From: CAZOIA01 sp964579675
Lineage (GTDB): Bacteria; Planctomycetota; Phycisphaerae; UBA1845; PWPN01
Length of the DNA: 26,355 bases
NCBI GenBank assembly: GCA_964579675.1
Contig: CAZOIA010000065.1
Coordinates: forward strand, 1 to 26,355
Direction: 5' to 3'
Part shown: positions 23,404-26,355 of the stretch, piece after piece
Layout of the letters: each line of letters begins with the position of its first letter
How positions within the stretch are numbered: the first letter of the stretch is position 1
Notes under the pieces: model-generated
Database searches by the model: none
What the model was told of the DNA's origin: nothing
Seen by the model: only the letters and a program-made list of their open reading frames with translations
Position numbers and translations under genes: made by a program

Positions 23404-24798
23404 TCATGACGGGGACTCGCCGCCGGCGGCCAGGCCGAATTTGGACATCCGGTACCGCATCGCCTCCCGGCCAATGGAGAGGAGTCGGGCCGCGGCCGAC
23501 ACGTTCCCACCCGTCCGGCCCAGCGCCCGCTCGATGAGCGCCTTCTCGACCTGTTCGAGGTCAATCGGCCTGCCGCCCTCCAGGATCCGCTCAGCCCGGC
23601 GAACCGGGTCCGCCAGAGCAGGCAGGGGCAGATCCACCGTATCGATGACCGGGCCCGAGATCGCCAGGGCGGCACCTTCCAACGCATGCTGAAGCTCGCG
23701 CACGTTTCCGGGCCAGTCGTGGTTCCTCACCGCGTCCCGGGCTGCCGGAGAAAGGGCCAGATCGGCGATGCCGTACTTGGCCGACAACTGGCAGCAGAAA
23801 AGGTCCGCCAGGAGCAGGATGTCTTCGCCCCGACCGCGCAGCGGCGGCAGCTCGATCGTGACGACCCTGAGCCGATAGTACAGATCCTCCCGGAACCGCC
23901 CGCCCGCGACCAGGGATTCCAGATCGCGGTTGCTGGCGGCAATCAGGCACAGGTCGAAGGATCGGTCCCGCGTGTCGCCGATGCGGCGGAGGGTATGGGT
24001 CTCCAACGCGCGGAGCAGCTTGGGCTGCAGGGCGAGGGGCAGGTCGCCGATCTCGTCGAGAAAGAGTGTGCCGCTGTCGGCGGTCTCGAAGAGCCCGGGC
24101 TTGTCGGCGGCGGCTCCGCTGAACGCCCCCCGCTGGTGGCCGAACAACTCCGACTCGAAAAGCTCCGCCGGGACGGCACTGCAATTCACGACAACGAAGG
24201 GGCCCGTGCGATGCGGCATGGCCGCGTGGATATAGGCGGCGAGGAGGTCCTTGCCCGTGCCCGTCTCGCCGGTCAGCAGGATGGCCGGCAGGTCGCCCCG
24301 GGCGGCGGCGGCCCGGCTCGCCAGGCGGGACACCTGCTGGCGGATCGCCGCGATGGCCGGGCATTGACCGATGAATTGAACCTGGCGGAGCCGCTCCGCC
24401 TGGGCGCTGCGGAACTGCTCCAGCCGGCGCCGGGCCTGCGACGCCGACCACACCTTGTCAACCGCCACCGTCAGCACATCCAGGTCGATCGGCTTGGTCA
24501 GGAACTCCGCCGCCCCCCGCTTCATCGCATCGACCGCCACCTCCACGCTGCCGTAGGCGGTGACCACGATCGCCTCAACGTCCGGGGACTCCCCCTTGAT
24601 CTGCTCCAGGAGGTTCAAGCCACTGACGCCGCCGAGCCGGACGTCGAGCACGACGACCTGCGGGCGATACTCGCGAAACAGGGCTATGACCTTCTCCCCC
24701 ACGTGCACGAGCCGGACCTCGTGCCCCGCTTCGCCAAGTGCATCGCCCATGGCCCGGGCCAGGCTCACCTCGTCTTCAACAATCAGAATCCTCGGCAT
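23404..24798 (-). CDS. NtrC-family sigma-54-dependent response regulator
   Basis: A 464-aa activator in three parts. The receiver domain (1-120) has D52 in VVVLDVRLGG as the phosphorylation site, with T80 and K102 completing the switch. The AAA+ domain has Walker A GETGTGKD (176-183), the sigma-54 contact loop GAFSGA (223-228, GAFTGA in most relatives), Walker B GTLFLDEIGD and the arginine-containing FREDLYYRL. The C-terminal Fis-type helix-turn-helix contains GRTGGNVSAAARLLSIGREAMRYRM. ATG 24798 overlaps the histidine kinase stop by 16 bp, so the pair is translationally coupled. The nearest sigma-54 promoter is 108 bp beyond its stop, facing the prepilin. Confidence 0.96.
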   Translation of the reverse strand: MPRILIVEDEVSLARAMGDALGEAGHEVRLVHVGEKVIALFREYRPQVVVLDVRLGGVSGLNLLEQIKGESPDVEAIVVTAYGSVEVAVDAMKRGAAEFLTKPIDLDVLTVAVDKVWSASQARRRLEQFRSAQAERLRQVQFIGQCPAIAAIRQQVSRLASRAAAARGDLPAILLTGETGTGKDLLAAYIHAAMPHRTGPFVVVNCSAVPAELFESELFGHQRGAFSGAAADKPGLFETADSGTLFLDEIGDLPLALQPKLLRALETHTLRRIGDTRDRSFDLCLIAASNRDLESLVAGGRFREDLYYRLRVVTIELPPLRGRGEDILLLADLFCCQLSAKYGIADLALSPAARDAVRNHDWPGNVRELQHALEGAALAISGPVIDTVDLPLPALADPVRRAERILEGGRPIDLEQVEKALIERALGRTGGNVSAAARLLSIGREAMRYRMSKFGLAAGGESPS

Positions 24799-26183
24799 GG
24801 TGGCAATTCGGCACTCGATTGAATGGGCAGTTCGACGTAAATGGTTGCGCCGCGGTCGGGGTTGTTTCTGGCATGGGCTGACCCGCCCTGGCGTTGCAGG
24901 GCCTGTCGGGCCAGAGCCAGGCCCAGGCCCATGCCGCGCTGCTTGCTCGAGAAGGAGAATTCAAATATCCGGTCCGGGGCATCGGCCGGCAGGCCGGTCC
25001 CGTAGTCCACCACCGAGATGCGACAAATCGCCGGCCGCTGCCCGTTTCCCTCGACGTGTTCCGCCCGGACGGTGATCGCCTCGCCCAGTGGGGACGCTTC
25101 GATCGCGTTGACGATCATCGCGATCAGGGCGTGTTCCAGCGTGTCGGGGTCGTGTGGACATATCAGCCCCGCTTGCGGGGCGTCGATCGTGAGGGTCAGT
25201 TCCTTGCTCGCCAGCTCCGGGGCCAGGGCGTCGCGAACCCGGTACAGCATGGGCACAACGTCGGCGCTGCGGGTCGGGGTCGGCTCCCGCCGGGCGACCT
25301 CCATCAGGCCGCCGATCCAACGGTTGAGTCGGTCCACCGAGGCAAGGATTTCATCCATCCGCTCGCGAACGTACGCGCTGCTGTGTTCGTGCCGCGCGGA
25401 CACCTGGGCGGCGGCACGGATGCTGGCCAGCGGGTTGCGGAGGTTGTGGGCGAGCTGGGCGGCAAACTGCCCGATGGTGGTCAGACGCTCCGATTCGATC
25501 AATTGCCGCCGCAGATCCCCGAGCGAACGCCGGGCTCGGTCGAGGGCCCGGGCGAGGTTGGCCATCTCGAGCGGCTCGGTCAGGAGCGGCTCGGGCGGCG
25601 GCTCGTCGCGGGCGAGGGCATCAACCTGCCGGTTCAACCGCTCCATGGGCCGCAGCAGCCAGCGACGCAACAACCAGCCGATCGCCAGCACGTGCAAAGC
25701 CGTCAGACCAATGACAACCGCCAGCAGCACCCGGGTGCGAACGTCCTGCCTCTGGGCCTCCATATTGAGTTTGGCCAACTCATCGTCCAGTGTGCGTCCC
25801 AGTCCGGCCAGGGACGCCCGAACGCCCTCGTACTGCGGGAGGCGGTGCCCGGTCTCGGCCCGCTGCCACTGGTCATATCGACTGTAGACCTGGCCCAGGG
25901 CCTCGCGGACCGGGTCCACATCGAGGTAGACCGGCGCACGCGCCAGATAGCGGAACTGCTCAATGAGCGATTTGCGCAGGGCCAACTCGTCCGCGTCGGG
26001 GGACGGATCCGGGGGCCAGGCAGACCTGAGCTTCTCGAAGTTGAGCACGATCCGGTTCCAGTCCTGCAGCTCCCGGATGATCTGGCGGGATCGGCCCAGT
26101 TCAAACAGCGCGACCCCCACCGTGGCAACGCTGAGCAGCACCACGATCAGGTAGACCAGCAGGAATCGGTGCCGAAGCGTCAT
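24783..26183 (-). CDS. Membrane sensor histidine kinase
   Basis: A 466-aa kinase. Two transmembrane helices (about residues 8-28 and 152-172) flank a periplasmic helical sensor of about 120 residues, followed by a HAMP-like linker (LRPMERLNRQVDALA). The H-box is AAQLAHNLRNPLASI with H246 as the phosphoacceptor. The ATPase has the N-box (ALIAMIVNAIEAS), G1 (DYGTGLP), the F-box region and G2 (GMGLGLALA). The layout fits NtrB/ZraS-type kinases that pair with sigma-54 activators, and the partner is the overlapping downstream gene. The sensor domain gives no clue to the ligand. Start ATG 26183 has only a weak ribosome-binding site. Bases 26184-26355 show no gene. Confidence 0.93.
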   Translation of the reverse strand: MTLRHRFLLVYLIVVLLSVATVGVALFELGRSRQIIRELQDWNRIVLNFEKLRSAWPPDPSPDADELALRKSLIEQFRYLARAPVYLDVDPVREALGQVYSRYDQWQRAETGHRLPQYEGVRASLAGLGRTLDDELAKLNMEAQRQDVRTRVLLAVVIGLTALHVLAIGWLLRRWLLRPMERLNRQVDALARDEPPPEPLLTEPLEMANLARALDRARRSLGDLRRQLIESERLTTIGQFAAQLAHNLRNPLASIRAAAQVSARHEHSSAYVRERMDEILASVDRLNRWIGGLMEVARREPTPTRSADVVPMLYRVRDALAPELASKELTLTIDAPQAGLICPHDPDTLEHALIAMIVNAIEASPLGEAITVRAEHVEGNGQRPAICRISVVDYGTGLPADAPDRIFEFSFSSKQRGMGLGLALARQALQRQGGSAHARNNPDRGATIYVELPIQSSAELPPCRGF

Positions 26184-26355
26184 CCGTCTGCTCGCCTATC
26201 GCCCCGCCGCCCGGACCGCAGGGTGAACAAAGCCCGCCATTCATCAACGGTAGCAGCATCGGGAGTGCGAAACAACCGCGTGCGACAGTGCCCAGCCCCG
26301 AGGGGTGCGTGACAGTTCCGGCGGGGACCTTCGGGCGGAGAAGGGGACGGCACCT

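Noticed and set aside
24894..26312. Long plus-strand frame of about 470 codons opposite the histidine kinase
   Set aside because: A high-GC shadow of the kinase, with no recognisable domain.

Overview
The window reads as a high-GC chromosomal segment of a Planctomycetota bacterium, probably Phycisphaerae-like. The lineage is an inference from gene types: a PEP-CTERM tail with the IPAPGA form at the left edge, a large planctomycete-style prepilin with an H-X10-DG tail, a secreted DUF6263-like protein, cadherin-like repeats and proteins with Cys-Gly/transmembrane/Arg C-termini. No rRNA, tRNA, insertion sequence or CRISPR array was seen.

Left part (1-6.5 kb): the end of a PEP-CTERM protein, a NhaD/CitMHS-type ion transporter with a His-rich extracytoplasmic N-terminus, a broken Uma2 (DUF820) gene abutting a four-repeat cadherin-like surface protein, a PilZ protein that overlaps antisense with a membrane-anchored tyrosine/dual-specificity phosphatase, a 16-bp tandem repeat at the phosphatase start, a YugP-type zinc metallopeptidase and a tandem ACT-domain protein. 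Middle-left (6.6-8.9 kb): dnaK, followed by two structured inverted repeats.

Centre (8.9-16 kb): a compact minus-strand operon DUF1702 - acyl carrier protein - ketosynthase - ketosynthase, divergent from a large MMPL/RND exporter. DUF1702 is the family of the enediyne-associated unbL genes, but here it sits with discrete type II (dissociated) KS and ACP proteins and no iterative PKS within the window. This is the best candidate for an undescribed lipid or polyketide pathway.

Right part (16-26.4 kb): a four-gene operon (ECF sigma factor, zinc-finger anti-sigma factor, TPR-like secreted protein, DUF6263-like secreted protein), a Cys-rich CGGPGEPPC-repeat surface protein, a DUF418 membrane protein, a prepilin with an EF-hand loop, and an NtrC-type response regulator with its histidine kinase.

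The strongest regulatory signal is a set of three sequences matching TGGCAC-N5-TTGC (sigma-54, -24/-12) exactly. All three are intergenic and point at the next gene: the YugP peptidase, dnaK and the prepilin. About 0.05 such matches are expected by chance in a window this size, assuming equal base frequencies. The third lies between the sigma-54 activator gene and the prepilin, and is followed by a hairpin plus T5 before the prepilin start, so it may drive a roughly 120-nt small RNA or an attenuated leader.
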